From assembly GCF_004343155.1 (NCBI RefSeq), contig NZ_SMDC01000002.1:310001-374000 (forward strand): 64,000 nt of DNA, read 5' to 3'. Origin of the DNA: Marichromatium gracile. GTDB lineage: Bacteria; Pseudomonadota; Gammaproteobacteria; Chromatiales; Chromatiaceae. The notes beneath the pieces were generated by a model. It had not been told where the DNA came from, ran no database searches, and was given only the letters and a program-made list of their open reading frames with translations. A program made the translations under genes and the position numbers. Positions 1-9,302 of the stretch are shown here, piece after piece. Positions within the stretch are counted from its first letter, which is position 1. Every line of letters starts with the position of its first letter.

Positions 1-1241
1 CGATCGAACAGCTCGCGATAGTGCTCGGCGTAGGGGGCGAGGGCGCGATAGACGAAGCCCGGCACCACCCGCGATTCCTGACGCTCGAACTTGCTGCGCA
101 CATGGTTGAGGTTGCGCAGCAGCTTCATCTCGATCACCGCGCGGGCGAACTCCAGTCCGCGTGGTCCACGGTTGCGTTGCAGCCAGGCGACCAGCTTGCG
201 GATGAGCAGCGGCGGGCGCCCGGTGCCGGGCGGGTGGTTGAGCCGCTCCATGAAGCGCGGCATGCCGCGGGTGCGGTTGCCGCCCTCGGTGAGGGTGCCG
301 AACTCGAGTTCGGGGCGCAGCATCTCGAACATCCGCTCGCCGCGCTCGGTGCGCGCCATCACCCACTGCCAGCCGAGTTCCGCGCCCATGTAGCCGATGG
401 TCAGGTCGCTCAGCGCGTTGGGGTAGTCGAAGCAGGACAGACAGGCCGAGGGGAAGATGCCGTGGAGCTTGTCCATCGGGAAGTCGATGTAGTTGACCCG
501 CTCGACCGCGCCGTCCTCGTGGCGCAGCCAGAGACTGAAGTCCTGCATGAACTCGTGATGGACCACGGTCTTGGGTGAGCGCGAGATCTGCTCGAGGAAG
601 TATTCGAGATCGGGGTAGGAGACGTTGTCGCTGCAGGGGATGCCGATCACGTACAGCGCCTCGAGTCCGAGCTCGGACTCGATCGCGCGCAGCGCGTGCA
701 CCTGGCAGCCGGTGCCGATGAAGGCCAGGCGCTTGATGCCCTGCTCGCGCACCAGGTCGAGCAGCCCGAGGTTGGGCGACAGGCTGGGCTTGTTGCCGGC
801 GGTGGCGAGCACCTCCTCGGGGGTACGGGCGAGGATCGGCTGGGCCTTGAAGCGGGTGCCGGGGGCGGCGGCGGTGGTGATCACCGCCTCGACCTCGCCG
901 CGTTCGAGCAGCCGCGCGCCGAGGGTGGTGACCATGCCGCTCCACTGTGCGCCGGGACGCGGGGCGCGCATGCGCGCGGCATAGGTGGCGCGGTAGCAGC
1001 CGAACAGCAGCTCGTCGCCGTCGCCGCGGCTGCGACCGAACAGGCGCTGCTCGATGGCGTCGGTCTGGTTGTTGACGAACATGCACGCCTGGGTCATCTG
1101 CGGCTTGAGCGTGCTGTCGCACAGCCCGCAGTCGCTGCACAGACGGGGGCGACCCTGGAGTCGCTCGTCGTTGCTGAGCAGCGAGATCTGACCCATGCCC
1201 TTGGACGGGCCCTCGGCGACGGGGGCGGCGGACTGATTCAT
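1..1241 (-). CDS. bciB: 8-vinyl reductase BciB (F420H2-dehydrogenase beta-like), 3' end cut by window
   Basis: Reading the minus strand from an ATG at 1241 gives 413 uninterrupted codons running off the left edge, so the C-terminus is missing. The protein belongs to the FrhB/FpoF-like family of [4Fe-4S] flavoproteins that includes BciB, the ferredoxin-dependent reductase of the C8 vinyl group of (proto)chlorophyllide. Residues 35-53 hold CSDCGLC and a further Cys (C35, C38, C41, C53), a cluster-binding pattern. Later come GTGCQVHALR near residue 175 and CLSCFDYPNALSD near 267, both typical of the family. It stands divergent to bchI at the edge of the photosynthesis cluster, which favours BciB over a methanogen-type F420 enzyme. 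The alternative is another FrhB-like oxidoreductase. Confidence 0.85.
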   Translation of the reverse strand, partial: MNQSAAPVAEGPSKGMGQISLLSNDERLQGRPRLCSDCGLCDSTLKPQMTQACMFVNNQTDAIEQRLFGRSRGDGDELLFGCYRATYAARMRAPRPGAQWSGMVTTLGARLLERGEVEAVITTAAAPGTRFKAQPILARTPEEVLATAGNKPSLSPNLGLLDLVREQGIKRLAFIGTGCQVHALRAIESELGLEALYVIGIPCSDNVSYPDLEYFLEQISRSPKTVVHHEFMQDFSLWLRHEDGAVERVNYIDFPMDKLHGIFPSACLSCFDYPNALSDLTIGYMGAELGWQWVMARTERGERMFEMLRPELEFGTLTEGGNRTRGMPRFMERLNHPPGTGRPPLLIRKLVAWLQRNRGPRGLEFARAVIEMKLLRNLNHVRSKFERQESRVVPGFVYRALAPYAEHYRELFD

Positions 1242-1692
1242 CGCTGCGCCTCGTGCGAGTGCTGGCTGGCTGCGGGATGACGGATCGGCATGCTGGATCT
1301 CCTCGTGGTCGATGGGCACGCCGCGCGCGTCGGTCTGCGCCGGGCGTTGCCCGGAGTGGCTTGGAGGGCGGTCGTCGGGGGACCGCCGTGGGCGGCGTGC
1401 AGTCTGCCGCAAATGGTCGCGCTCAGTCCATCGGCCCCGGTCATGGAAACCACGCGCCTTTCGGGGATTCTCGCCGGTGATTGATCCTGTCGGCTTGACC
1501 ACGGTCGAGCAGGGGCGCTAGGGTCGCGAACTTGATCGAATAAGGCTTGGGGCGGGCTGCGCGCCGCGCGACCGGCTCCATGGTTCATCGGGACAACGTC
1601 CAGCAAGCGCCTGTGTGCGCGACGGTCTTGGGCGTGTCCGCTCAATCTGGCCGTTTGCGCCGAACAGACTAAGCAACAAGGTTTGCAGCGTT
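1242..1692. other. Divergent intergenic region bciB/bchI
   Basis: This 451-bp gap separates the divergent starts of bciB and bchI and must hold both promoters. It is GC-rich. I found no TGT-N12-ACA site, no convincing -35/-10 pair, no long inverted repeat and no credible small gene. The longer open frames here are shadows. Confidence 0.5.
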
Positions 1693-2721
1693 ATGCCCAT
1701 CCCGTTCCCGTTTTCCGCCGTTGTCGCCCAGGAGGAGATGAAACGCTCCTTATTGATCGCTGCCATCGATCCCTCGATCGGCGGTGTACTGGTATTCGGC
1801 GACCGCGGCACCGGCAAGTCCACCGCGATCCGTGGCCTGGCCGCCCTGCTGCCGAAGATGCGCGCCGTCGATTGCACCTATCAGTGCGACCCCGAGGCCA
1901 GCGATGACGTCCTGTGTGAGGACTGCCGCGCCAAGCGCGCTGCGGGCCGGACGCTGAAGAGCCGTCAGGTGCCGGTGCCGGTGGTCGACCTGCCGCTCGG
2001 TGCCACCGAGGACCGCGTGATCGGCGCCCTCGACCTCGAGCGCGCCCTGACCAAGGGCGAGAAGGCCTTCGAGCCGGGTCTGCTGGCGCGTGCCCATCGC
2101 GGCTTCCTCTACATCGACGAGGTTAACCTGCTCGAGGACCATCTGGTCGACTCGCTGCTCGACGTTGCCGCCTCGGGTCAGAACCTGGTCGAGCGCGAGG
2201 GCCTGAGTGTCCGTCACCCGGCGCGCTTCGTGCTGGTCGGCTCCGGTAACCCCGAGGAGGGCGAGCTGCGCCCGCAGCTGCAGGACCGCTTCGGTCTGTC
2301 CGTCGAGGTCAAGACCCCGCAGGACCTGCCCACCCGGATGAAGGTGGTGCGGCTGCGCGACGCCTTCGAGCGCGATCCCAACGCCTTCGTCGAGAAGTGG
2401 AAGCGTCAGGACGGCAAGGTGCGTCGCCAGATCCAGAAGGCGCGTGAGCTGCTGCCCAGCGTCGAGGTGCCGGATGCGACCCTCGAGCGCGCCGGCGAAC
2501 TGTGCATGAAGCTCGGCACCGACGGGTTGCGCGGCGAGCTCACCCTGATCCGCGCCGCGCGTGGCCTGGCCGCGCTGCAGGGCGACACCGAGGTCGTCGA
2601 CCGCCACCTCAAGGAGGTCGCCACCTCGGCGCTGCGTCACCGTCTGCGTCGCGATCCGCTCGACGAGTCCGGTTCCACCAGCCGGGTCGAGCGCGCCGTG
2701 GCGGAACTGTTCGGGGAATGA
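1693..2721 (+). CDS. bchI: Magnesium chelatase ATPase subunit BchI
   Basis: BchI is the AAA+ subunit of the three-part magnesium chelatase (BchI-BchD-BchH) that inserts Mg2+ into protoporphyrin IX. The 342-residue product has the normal family length. Walker A GDRGTGKST lies at 36-44 and Walker B YIDE at 140-143. An arginine-rich sensor region and the BchI-type Cys cluster (C65, C75, C78) are also visible. ATG 1693 is chosen because MPIPFPFSAVVAQE is the usual BchI beginning. The frame is open to 1615, but that part shows no similarity. Only a weak AAGG at 1678-1681 precedes the start. bchD follows with a 4-bp ATGA overlap, implying translational coupling. bchH is not in the window. Confidence 0.97.
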   Translation: MPIPFPFSAVVAQEEMKRSLLIAAIDPSIGGVLVFGDRGTGKSTAIRGLAALLPKMRAVDCTYQCDPEASDDVLCEDCRAKRAAGRTLKSRQVPVPVVDLPLGATEDRVIGALDLERALTKGEKAFEPGLLARAHRGFLYIDEVNLLEDHLVDSLLDVAASGQNLVEREGLSVRHPARFVLVGSGNPEEGELRPQLQDRFGLSVEVKTPQDLPTRMKVVRLRDAFERDPNAFVEKWKRQDGKVRRQIQKARELLPSVEVPDATLERAGELCMKLGTDGLRGELTLIRAARGLAALQGDTEVVDRHLKEVATSALRHRLRRDPLDESGSTSRVERAVAELFGE

Positions 2722-4538
2722 ACATGACCGCCGCGAATCCCGCCGCCGATCAAGGCGTCGACGCGGGTCCGCCCCCGGCCGGGGCGGGCCTGTCCGCGTG
2801 GGATGATGCGGTGCTGGCTGCGGCCCTGATGAGCGTCGATCCGGTCGGGACCGGCGGCGTCGCGCTACGGGCCCTCGCCGGCCCGGTGCGTGAGCAGTGG
2901 CTGAGCCTGATGCGCGATCTGCAGCCGCCCGAGGCGCCGCATCGCCGCATCCCGCTGCACGTCTCCGACGGTCGCCTGCTCGGCGGCCTCGATCTGGCCG
3001 CGACCCTCAACGCCGGTCGCCCGATCGCCGAACGTGGCCTGCTGGTGGAGGCCGATGGTGGTCTGGTGGAGCTGGCGATGGCCGAGCGCATCTCGGCCCA
3101 TACCGCCGCGCGCCTGACCATGGCCTTCGACTCGGGCGAGGTGGTGCTCGAACGCGACGGCCTGGCGATGCGCACCCCGTCGCGCTTCGCGGTGGTCGCG
3201 CTCGACGAGGGCGTGGGCGAGGACGAGGGGCTGCTCAATGCGCTGCTCGATCGTCTCGCCTTCCACGTCGATCTCACCCACATCCGCGTCCACGAGGCGA
3301 TCGCCTGCGACTACGATCCCGAGGACGTGGTGCAGGCGCGCGCGCGTCTCGCCGGGCTGACCCTCGACGAGGAGCAGCTCGAGGCGCTGTGCGGTACCGC
3401 GCTGGCGCTCGGTATCCCCTCGCTGCGTGCATCGCTGTTCGCCTGTCGGGTCGCCTGCGCCTCGGCGGCGCTCGAGGGTCGCGACCAGGTGGAGGCCGAG
3501 GACCTGGCCGTCGCCGCGCGTCTGGTGCTGGCGCCGCGTGCCACCCAGCTGCCGCCGAGCGAGGAGCAGCCGCCCGAGGAGCCGCCGCCACCGCCGGAAG
3601 AGCCCGAGGAGCAGGAGCAGAACCAGTCCGAGGAGCAGCAGCAAGAGCCGCAGGAACTCGAGGACACCGTGCTCGATGCGGCCAAGGCGGCGATCCCCGC
3701 CGATCTGCTCTCGCAGCTCCAGCTCGGCACCCTGCGTCGCTCGCGTTCGCGCGCCACCGGCAAGGCCGGTGCGATACAGAACGCGCCGACCCGCGGTCGT
3801 CCGGCCGGGGTGCTGCGCGGCGAGCTGCGTTCCGGGCTCAAGCTCAACGTCGTCGAGACCCTGCGCGCCGCGGCGCCCTGGCAGCGGTTGCGGCGCGAGG
3901 AGCGGGCGCGACGCGGCATCGAGTCCTCGCGCATCGAGGTGCGTCAGGACGACTTCCGCATCACCCGCTTCAAGCACCGCTCCGAGACCACGACCATCTT
4001 CATGGTCGACGCCTCGGGCTCCTCGGCGCTGCACCGTCTCGCCGAGGCCAAGGGTGCCGTCGAGATGTTGCTGGCCGACTGCTATGTGCGCCGTGACCAG
4101 GTGGCCCTGATCGCCTTCCGCGGCAAGGGCGCCGAGGTGTTGCTGCCGCCGACCCGCTCGCTGGTGCGTGCCAAGCGCACCCTCGCCGGGCTGCCCGGTG
4201 GCGGCGGTACGCCGCTGGCCTCGGGGATCGATCTGGGGATGATGATGGCCGACTCGATCCAGCGTCGTGGCGGTACCCCGATCCTGATCCTGATGACCGA
4301 CGGTCGCGCCAACGTGGCGCGCGATGGCGCCGGTGGTCGGGCGCGCGCCTTCGACGAGGCCAAGGCCGCGGCGCGGGCGGTGCGGGCGCAGGAGATGAGC
4401 GCCATGGTGATCGACACCTCGCCACGTCCGCAGCAGCAGGGGCGCGAGCTCGCCGCCGAGATGGGTGCGCGTTACCTGCCGCTGCCGCATGCCGATGCCG
4501 GTGCGTTGAACCAGGCGGTTCGCGTGGCGACCGGCTGA
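2718..4538 (+). CDS. bchD: Magnesium chelatase subunit BchD
   Basis: BchD is the 606-residue platform subunit that forms the AAA+ ring with BchI and docks on BchH. It has three parts: an N-terminal degenerate AAA+ module without an intact Walker A, a proline/glutamate/glutamine-rich acidic linker (about residues 278-315), and a C-terminal von Willebrand A (integrin-I) domain. That domain carries the MIDAS sequence DASGSSA near residue 433 and a later MTDGRAN segment. The ATG at 2718 overlaps the bchI stop (ATGA). A second ATG two codons later at 2724 is also possible. It is co-transcribed with bchI. A strong hairpin follows the stop. Confidence 0.96.
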   Translation: MNMTAANPAADQGVDAGPPPAGAGLSAWDDAVLAAALMSVDPVGTGGVALRALAGPVREQWLSLMRDLQPPEAPHRRIPLHVSDGRLLGGLDLAATLNAGRPIAERGLLVEADGGLVELAMAERISAHTAARLTMAFDSGEVVLERDGLAMRTPSRFAVVALDEGVGEDEGLLNALLDRLAFHVDLTHIRVHEAIACDYDPEDVVQARARLAGLTLDEEQLEALCGTALALGIPSLRASLFACRVACASAALEGRDQVEAEDLAVAARLVLAPRATQLPPSEEQPPEEPPPPPEEPEEQEQNQSEEQQQEPQELEDTVLDAAKAAIPADLLSQLQLGTLRRSRSRATGKAGAIQNAPTRGRPAGVLRGELRSGLKLNVVETLRAAAPWQRLRREERARRGIESSRIEVRQDDFRITRFKHRSETTTIFMVDASGSSALHRLAEAKGAVEMLLADCYVRRDQVALIAFRGKGAEVLLPPTRSLVRAKRTLAGLPGGGGTPLASGIDLGMMMADSIQRRGGTPILILMTDGRANVARDGAGGRARAFDEAKAAARAVRAQEMSAMVIDTSPRPQQQGRELAAEMGARYLPLPHADAGALNQAVRVATG

Positions 4539-4545
4539 GGCCCCG

Positions 4546-4586
4546 CGCTCGCGCCCGACCACCCCAGGGATGGTCGGGCGCGAGCG
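4546..4586 (+). terminator. Strong 16-bp hairpin between bchD and bchO
   Basis: The arms 4546-4561 and 4571-4586 are perfectly complementary over 16 bp with a 9-nt loop, starting eight bases after the bchD stop. The bases after it (TTCATC) are only weakly T-rich, so it may attenuate transcription or protect the 3' end of bchID mRNA rather than fully terminate. bchO follows 43 bp later on the same strand. Confidence 0.6.
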
Positions 4587-4629
4587 TTCATCGGGTTTGC
4601 CGAACGTCTTGCCGAAGGAGGTGAAAGGG

Positions 4630-5535
4630 ATGCGATTCACCCTGACCAGACGGCTCGACTGGACGCGCGACGGCGACAGTTGGCCGAACCGAGGCGCCAG
4701 TCGCTTCGTCACCGCCGGCGGGATCCGCTGGCACGTCCAGCTGATGGGGCAGGGGCCGGTGTTGCTGCTGCTCCACGGCACCGGCGCCTCGACCCACTCC
4801 TGGCGCGATCTCGCGCCGCTGCTGGCCGAGCGCTTCACCATCATCGCCCCCGACCTGCCCGGTCATGGCTTCACCGAGGCCTTGCCCTACGCGCAGATGT
4901 CGCTGCCGGGGATGAGTGCCGCGCTCGGCGCGCTGCTCGAACGTATCGGACACCGCCCCGTCGCAGTCATCGGGCACTCGGCCGGGGCGGCGATCATGGT
5001 GCGTGCCGTGCTCGAGGCGCGGTTCGTACCGCATGCCCTGGTCGCGCTCAACGGCGCGTTGCTGCCCTGGCGCGGGGTGCCCGGGCGGGTGTTCTCGCCG
5101 ACCGCGCAGCTGTTCGCCTCGGTGCCGGTGGTCTCGCGCTTTCTCTCCTGGCATGCGCTCGACCGCAAGGCCATCGAGGGACTGGTGGCCAATACCGGTT
5201 CGCGGCTCGACGAGGCCGGGATCGAGTTCTACCGACGGCTGGTCGCCGATCCCGATCATATCCGCGCCACCCTGACGATGATGGCCAACTGGGACCTGGA
5301 GCCGCTCGCCCGGGCACTCCCCGAACTCGCGCCGCCGCTGTTTCTGGTCGTCGGCGAGAACGACGGCACGGTCTCGCCGCGCGAGGCCGAGCGGGTGCGC
5401 GAGCGGCTGCCGAGCACCGAGATCCATCGTCTGTCCGGGCTCGGGCACCTGGCTCACGAGGAGCGTCCGCAGGATGTCGCGGTGCTGATCGGCGAGCTGC
5501 TCGGGCGGGCTGGTCTGCTGCCCGATCCGAGCTGA
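4630..5535 (+). CDS. bchO: BchO-like alpha/beta hydrolase
   Basis: BchO is an alpha/beta-hydrolase-fold protein found beside magnesium chelatase genes in purple bacteria. Its exact reaction is unsettled, though a role with Mg-chelatase or tetrapyrrole processing is assumed. The 301-residue product shows the fold's landmarks: LLLLHGTGAS (oxyanion region), the nucleophile elbow GHSAG, a GENDG segment holding the acid, and a late GLGHLAHEE with the catalytic His. ATG 4630 is fixed by a near-perfect Shine-Dalgarno, AAGGAGGTGA at 4615-4624, five bases upstream. The ORF could extend to 4570, but that start would lie inside the bchD hairpin. crtI follows in the same direction with its own promoter. 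Confidence 0.93.
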   Translation: MRFTLTRRLDWTRDGDSWPNRGASRFVTAGGIRWHVQLMGQGPVLLLLHGTGASTHSWRDLAPLLAERFTIIAPDLPGHGFTEALPYAQMSLPGMSAALGALLERIGHRPVAVIGHSAGAAIMVRAVLEARFVPHALVALNGALLPWRGVPGRVFSPTAQLFASVPVVSRFLSWHALDRKAIEGLVANTGSRLDEAGIEFYRRLVADPDHIRATLTMMANWDLEPLARALPELAPPLFLVVGENDGTVSPREAERVRERLPSTEIHRLSGLGHLAHEERPQDVAVLIGELLGRAGLLPDPS

Positions 5536-5588
5536 TTCCGATCAAGTTTCAAAAGGCGCCGCCGGGGTGGACGGGGCGGTCATGCTGC

Positions 5589-5611
5589 TATAATGTCAAG
5601 CCATCTTGACA
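5589..5611 (+). promoter_or_regulatory. crtI promoter -10 with overlapping CrtJ/PpsR site
   Basis: A perfect TATAAT lies at 5589-5594. Overlapping its last base is TGT-N12-ACA at 5594-5611 (TGTCAAGCCATCTTGACA, arms TGTCAAG/CTTGACA), the consensus bound by the redox repressor CrtJ/PpsR. A convincing -35 is not visible. Repression would block RNA polymerase at crtIB under aerobic conditions. This placement also argues that the ATG at 5593, which overlaps the -10, is not a translation start. Confidence 0.75.
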
Positions 5612-5664
5612 CTAGATTGGGTATTAGAGACTTGACACTTGCGGCTCCACAGGTTTCCAAGGGC

Positions 5665-7161
5665 GTGACGGGCGCCAAGCCCCACGCGATCGTGATCGGC
5701 ACCGGGTTCGGTGGTCTGGCCGCGGCGATTCGCCTTGGCGCGCGCGGTTATCGGGTCACCATGCTCGAACGGCTCGACGCGCCGGGCGGGCGTGCCTACA
5801 TGCACCATCGCGACGGTTTCTCTTTCGACGCTGGCCCGACCATCGTCACCGCTCCCTTCCTGCTCGAGGAGTTGTGGTCGCTGTGCGGGCGCAAGTTCTC
5901 CGACGACATCGATCTGCGCTTGATGGATCCCTTCTACCGGATCCGTTTCGACGACGGCAAGGTGTTCGATTACAGCGGCGATCCCGAGGCGGTGAAGGCG
6001 CAGATCGCGCAGTACTCGCCGGACGACGTCGAGGGCTACGATCGCTTCATGAAGTACAGCGAGGGGGTGTTCAAGGTCGGCTTCGAGGACCTCGCACACA
6101 TCCCCTTCACCTCCTGGACCGATATGGCCAAGATCGTGCCGGACATGGTGCTCAAGCAGAGCTACCGCACCGTCTACGGCATGGTCTCGAAGTACATCAA
6201 GGACCCCTATATCCGCCAGGTGCTCTCCTTCCACCCGCTGCTGGTCGGTGGCAACCCCTTCAAGGTCACCTCGATCTACACCCTGATCTCCTTCCTCGAG
6301 CGCAAGTGGGGCGTGCACTCGGTGATGGGCGGCACCGGCGCCCTGGTGCGCGGCATGGTCGACCTGATCGAGGGGCAGGGCAGCGAGATCCGCTACAAGG
6401 CCGAGGTCGAGCAGATCATGGTCGACTCGCGTCGGCGCGCCACCGGCGTGCGGTTGACCTCGGGCGAGGAGATCGCCGCCGATATCGTGGTCTCCAACGC
6501 CGACGCGGCCAACACCTATCGTCGGCTGCTGCCGGCGACGGTGCGTCGTCACTGGACCGATCGCAAGGTCGAGCGTTCCAGGTTCTCCGCCGGGCTGTTC
6601 GTCTGGTACTTCGGCACCAAGCGCCAGTACCCCGACGTCAAGCACCACACCATCCTGCTCGGCCCGCGCTATCGCGAGCTGATCGAGGACATCTTCCAGC
6701 ACAAGCGTCTGGCCGAGGACTTCAGCCTCTACCTCTATCGCCCGACGGCGACCGATCCGAGTCTCGCCCCCGAGGGGTGCGACACCTTCTATGCCCTGTC
6801 CCCGGTTCCGCACCTCGAGAGCGGCACCGACTGGGCCACGGTGGCCGAGGAGTATCGGGCCAAGATCGCCCGTTATCTCAGCGATACCGTGCTGCCCGGC
6901 CTGGAGGACCAGATTGCGACCTCGCTGGTCACCACGCCGCAGGACTTCCAGGACAGGCTCAACTCCTATCTCGGGGCCGGGTTCAGTTTCGAGCCGACCC
7001 TCACCCAGAGTGCGTGGTTCCGCCCGCACAATGTCAGTGAGGACGTCAAAGGTCTCTATCTGGTCGGTGCGGGGACGCATCCGGGTGCAGGGATTCCCGG
7101 CGTCATCTCCTCGGCCCGTGTCCTCGATACGGTGGTGCCCGATGTTTCAGCCTTCGCTTAA
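5665..7161 (+). CDS. crtI: Phytoene desaturase CrtI
   Basis: CrtI is the FAD-dependent phytoene desaturase that converts phytoene to neurosporene or lycopene, here probably lycopene for the spirilloxanthin series. The N-terminal dinucleotide-binding motif IGTGFGGLAAAIRL begins at about residue 11, and the C-terminal carotenoid-dehydrogenase signature GAGTHPGAGIPGV is intact. The frame is open from ATG 5593, but that codon overlaps the -10 box and the operator. I therefore prefer GTG 5665, giving MTGAKPHAIVIGTG and 498 residues, which matches the usual family start. Its ribosome site is weak (AGG at 5651). TTG 5632 is a further alternative. The gene overlaps crtB by 20 bp. Confidence 0.95.
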   Translation: MTGAKPHAIVIGTGFGGLAAAIRLGARGYRVTMLERLDAPGGRAYMHHRDGFSFDAGPTIVTAPFLLEELWSLCGRKFSDDIDLRLMDPFYRIRFDDGKVFDYSGDPEAVKAQIAQYSPDDVEGYDRFMKYSEGVFKVGFEDLAHIPFTSWTDMAKIVPDMVLKQSYRTVYGMVSKYIKDPYIRQVLSFHPLLVGGNPFKVTSIYTLISFLERKWGVHSVMGGTGALVRGMVDLIEGQGSEIRYKAEVEQIMVDSRRRATGVRLTSGEEIAADIVVSNADAANTYRRLLPATVRRHWTDRKVERSRFSAGLFVWYFGTKRQYPDVKHHTILLGPRYRELIEDIFQHKRLAEDFSLYLYRPTATDPSLAPEGCDTFYALSPVPHLESGTDWATVAEEYRAKIARYLSDTVLPGLEDQIATSLVTTPQDFQDRLNSYLGAGFSFEPTLTQSAWFRPHNVSEDVKGLYLVGAGTHPGAGIPGVISSARVLDTVVPDVSAFA

Positions 7162-8260
7162 TGTCCTGAATCCGTCGCCGGGTCACGCCTCGGCGGACGA
7201 TCTCGCTGCCTGCCGGGAGCTGCTGCGCTGTGGGTCGCGTTCCTTCTACGCGGCCTCCTTCCTGTTGCCGCAGCGCATCCGCGAGCCGGCGATCGCGCTC
7301 TATGCCTTCTGCCGGATCGCCGACGACGCGATCGACTTCGTGCCCGATGCCGCTGGCAAGGCGCGCGCCCTCACCGGGCTGCGTGCGCGGCTCGACCGCA
7401 TCTACGACGGCAACCCGATCGACGATCCCGCCGATCGCGCGCTGGCCGACGTGGTGGTCCAGTACGCCATGCCCAAGGTGCTGCTCGAGGCCCTGCTCGA
7501 GGGCTTCGAGTGGGATGCCGAGGAGCGTCGCTTCGAGGACATCTCCGGGGTCTATGCCTACTCGGCCCGGGTCGCCTCGACCGTCGGCGCGATGATGGCG
7601 ACCCTGATGGGTGCGCGCGAGGCCGATCAGGTGGCCCGCGCCTGTGACCTCGGCGTCGCCATGCAGCTGACCAACATCTGTCGCGACGTCGGCGAGGATG
7701 CCCGCGCCGGTCGGCTCTATCTGCCCAAGCAGTGGATGCGCGAGGCCGGTATCGACCCCGATGCCTGGCTCGCCGACCCGGTGTTCAACGACGCCCTGGC
7801 CTCGGTGATCCGACGCATGCTGGATACCGCCGACGCGCTCTACCGGCGCGCCGACGTCGGCATCGCCGGGTTGCCGGTAGGGTGTCGCGCCGGGATCAAC
7901 GCCGCGCGCTATCTCTATGCCGAGATCGGGCGTCAGCTCGAGCGCCAGGGGCTCGACTCGATCACGAGTCGCGCGGTGGTGCCGGCACCGCGCAAGATGC
8001 AGCTGCTCGCCCCGATCCTTGGCAGTACCATGCTGACCGCGCGCTATGTCGCGGCGCCTGCGCTGGAGGAGACCCGCTTCCTGGTCGATGCCGTGGTCGA
8101 GGCCACCCCGGTGCACATGCGTGCGCAGAACACGGGCGTCGGTGGCAAGGTGGTACGGGTGCTCGAGTTGTTCGAGGAGCTCGAGGCGCGTGAGCGCGCC
8201 GCCAGCGAGGCCGCGCGTGCCCGCGCCGGTCAGTTGGCGATGTCCTCGGCGCGCGGCTGA
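7142..8260 (+). CDS. crtB: Phytoene synthase CrtB
   Basis: CrtB joins two geranylgeranyl diphosphates head to head to make phytoene, the first committed carotenoid step. The 372-residue protein shows both Asp-rich substrate/Mg2+ motifs of the squalene/phytoene synthase family: RIADDAIDF near residue 60 and NICRDVGEDARAGR near 178. YAYSARVASTVG lies between them. ATG 7142 sits inside the end of crtI in another frame (20-bp overlap), so the two are translationally coupled. The frame stays open further upstream, but only across crtI coding sequence. A bidirectional hairpin follows before the convergent crtC. Confidence 0.97.
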   Translation: MFQPSLNVLNPSPGHASADDLAACRELLRCGSRSFYAASFLLPQRIREPAIALYAFCRIADDAIDFVPDAAGKARALTGLRARLDRIYDGNPIDDPADRALADVVVQYAMPKVLLEALLEGFEWDAEERRFEDISGVYAYSARVASTVGAMMATLMGAREADQVARACDLGVAMQLTNICRDVGEDARAGRLYLPKQWMREAGIDPDAWLADPVFNDALASVIRRMLDTADALYRRADVGIAGLPVGCRAGINAARYLYAEIGRQLERQGLDSITSRAVVPAPRKMQLLAPILGSTMLTARYVAAPALEETRFLVDAVVEATPVHMRAQNTGVGGKVVRVLELFEELEARERAASEAARARAGQLAMSSARG

Positions 8261-8290
8261 TCGGCTGATCGGCTGTCGCAGCCCGTCGAG

Positions 8291-8333
8291 ACAACAACGC
8301 CGCGCCGGATCGGATCCGGCGCGGCGTTGTTGT
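8291..8333. terminator. Bidirectional hairpin between crtB and crtC
   Basis: The arms 8291-8311 and 8313-8333 form a perfect 21-bp inverted repeat (ACAACAACGCCGCGCC... mirrored). They lie between the convergent ends of crtB (8260) and crtC (8373). The AC-rich left and GT-rich right flanks suit a terminator working in both directions, although no long T tract follows. Confidence 0.75.
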
Positions 8334-8372
8334 GTGACACCTTATTAAATAGTACGCCGAGGATGCGTGGGT

Positions 8373-9302
8373 TCAGTCCCAGGTCTTGCGCGGCATGCGG
8401 AAGGGCAGCAGCATCTGTACCCAGTTGGCGGCGAAGCGATCGAGATCGAGGCTCTCGTGCACCGACTCGACGCGCTCGCCGCAGAGTCGGGTCTCGACCA
8501 CCGAGCGGACGTAGAAGGGGGTGTCCTCCAGCGTCTGCACCACCCGCGCCTGATCGCCGGCCTCACACTGGGTGCCGCGTCCGACCCGCCAGACGCTGGC
8601 CGTCGGCAGCGCCGCCCGTGGTGGCGGCGCCACCTGCTCGACCTCGCCGTTGCGCGCGAAGCGCAGCGCCAGCTGGCTGTTGCGACCATCGCGCTCGGTG
8701 GCATCGTAGAGGGTGGCGGCACCCTCGCTGAGCGCCGCACGCGACCAGTCCCAGCGCTGGAATCCGGCCTCCAGCGGCTCCTCGCCGCGGTTGGAGTCGA
8801 GATAACCGGCGCCGCTCCAGCGCAGGCCGGGATTCTGGAAGTCGAGTTCGACCCGCGCGACCGGGGCGATCGGCCACCAGCGATGACGAGCCTTGCCGTC
8901 GAGCACGAAGTCCTGCGGGTTGATGGCGCTGGGATGGACGCGGATGCGTCCGCGCAGTCGCGAGGGCAGGGGGACGGTGAGTTCGTCGACGTCGATGGTC
9001 AGCGCCTCGCCGTCCCAGTGCAGGCCGCTCGGGCCGATGCGCAGGGTATCGGCGCTCTGGTGCAGTGCGCCGCGACCACGCTCGGTCATCGCCCAGCGTT
9101 TCTTGCCGTCACGCCCGTAGAGCACCACGTTGAGCGCGCAGTGATCGAAGGGGTCGAGGTTGGGGGCGGCGCGACGTCGGCGCCAGGCGTAGTAGGGCGA
9201 GAAGACGTTGCCGAGCATGGCGATGACGGTCAGCCCGTGCTGGCCGTCGTCGCTCAGCGCGTCGACATACCACCACAGATAGCCGCCGGGGGTGATGCTC
9301 AG
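8373..9302 (-). CDS. crtC: Carotenoid 1,2-hydratase (hydroxyneurosporene synthase) CrtC
   Basis: CrtC adds water across the terminal 1,2 double bond of neurosporene or lycopene, giving the 1-hydroxy group later methylated by CrtF. Similarity begins at about SITPGGYLWWYVDALSDDG and continues through VFSPYYAWRR, DHCALNVVLYG, KRWAMTERG and VPLPSRLRGRIRVHP to the end, all characteristic of CrtC. The start is a problem. No ATG, GTG or TTG lies near the beginning of the conserved region, and the nearest in-frame ATG is hundreds of bases up inside crtD. I place the start at a CTG (9302-9300) that overlaps the crtD stop as CTGA, giving 309 residues. This start is an inference. Confidence 0.9.
   Translation of the reverse strand: MSITPGGYLWWYVDALSDDGQHGLTVIAMLGNVFSPYYAWRRRRAAPNLDPFDHCALNVVLYGRDGKKRWAMTERGRGALHQSADTLRIGPSGLHWDGEALTIDVDELTVPLPSRLRGRIRVHPSAINPQDFVLDGKARHRWWPIAPVARVELDFQNPGLRWSGAGYLDSNRGEEPLEAGFQRWDWSRAALSEGAATLYDATERDGRNSQLALRFARNGEVEQVAPPPRAALPTASVWRVGRGTQCEAGDQARVVQTLEDTPFYVRSVVETRLCGERVESVHESLDLDRFAANWVQMLLPFRMPRKTWD

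Noticed and set aside
2865-4844. 659-codon open frame opposite bchD and bchO
   Set aside because: Shadow frame of GC-rich genes. The composition (Arg/Gly/Gln-rich, no motifs) and the position antisense to clear genes rule it out.
5593-5664. N-terminal extension of CrtI from ATG 5593
   Set aside because: The ATG overlaps the TATAAT box and the CrtJ/PpsR site, so it would not be in the message, and the extra 24 residues are not family-like.
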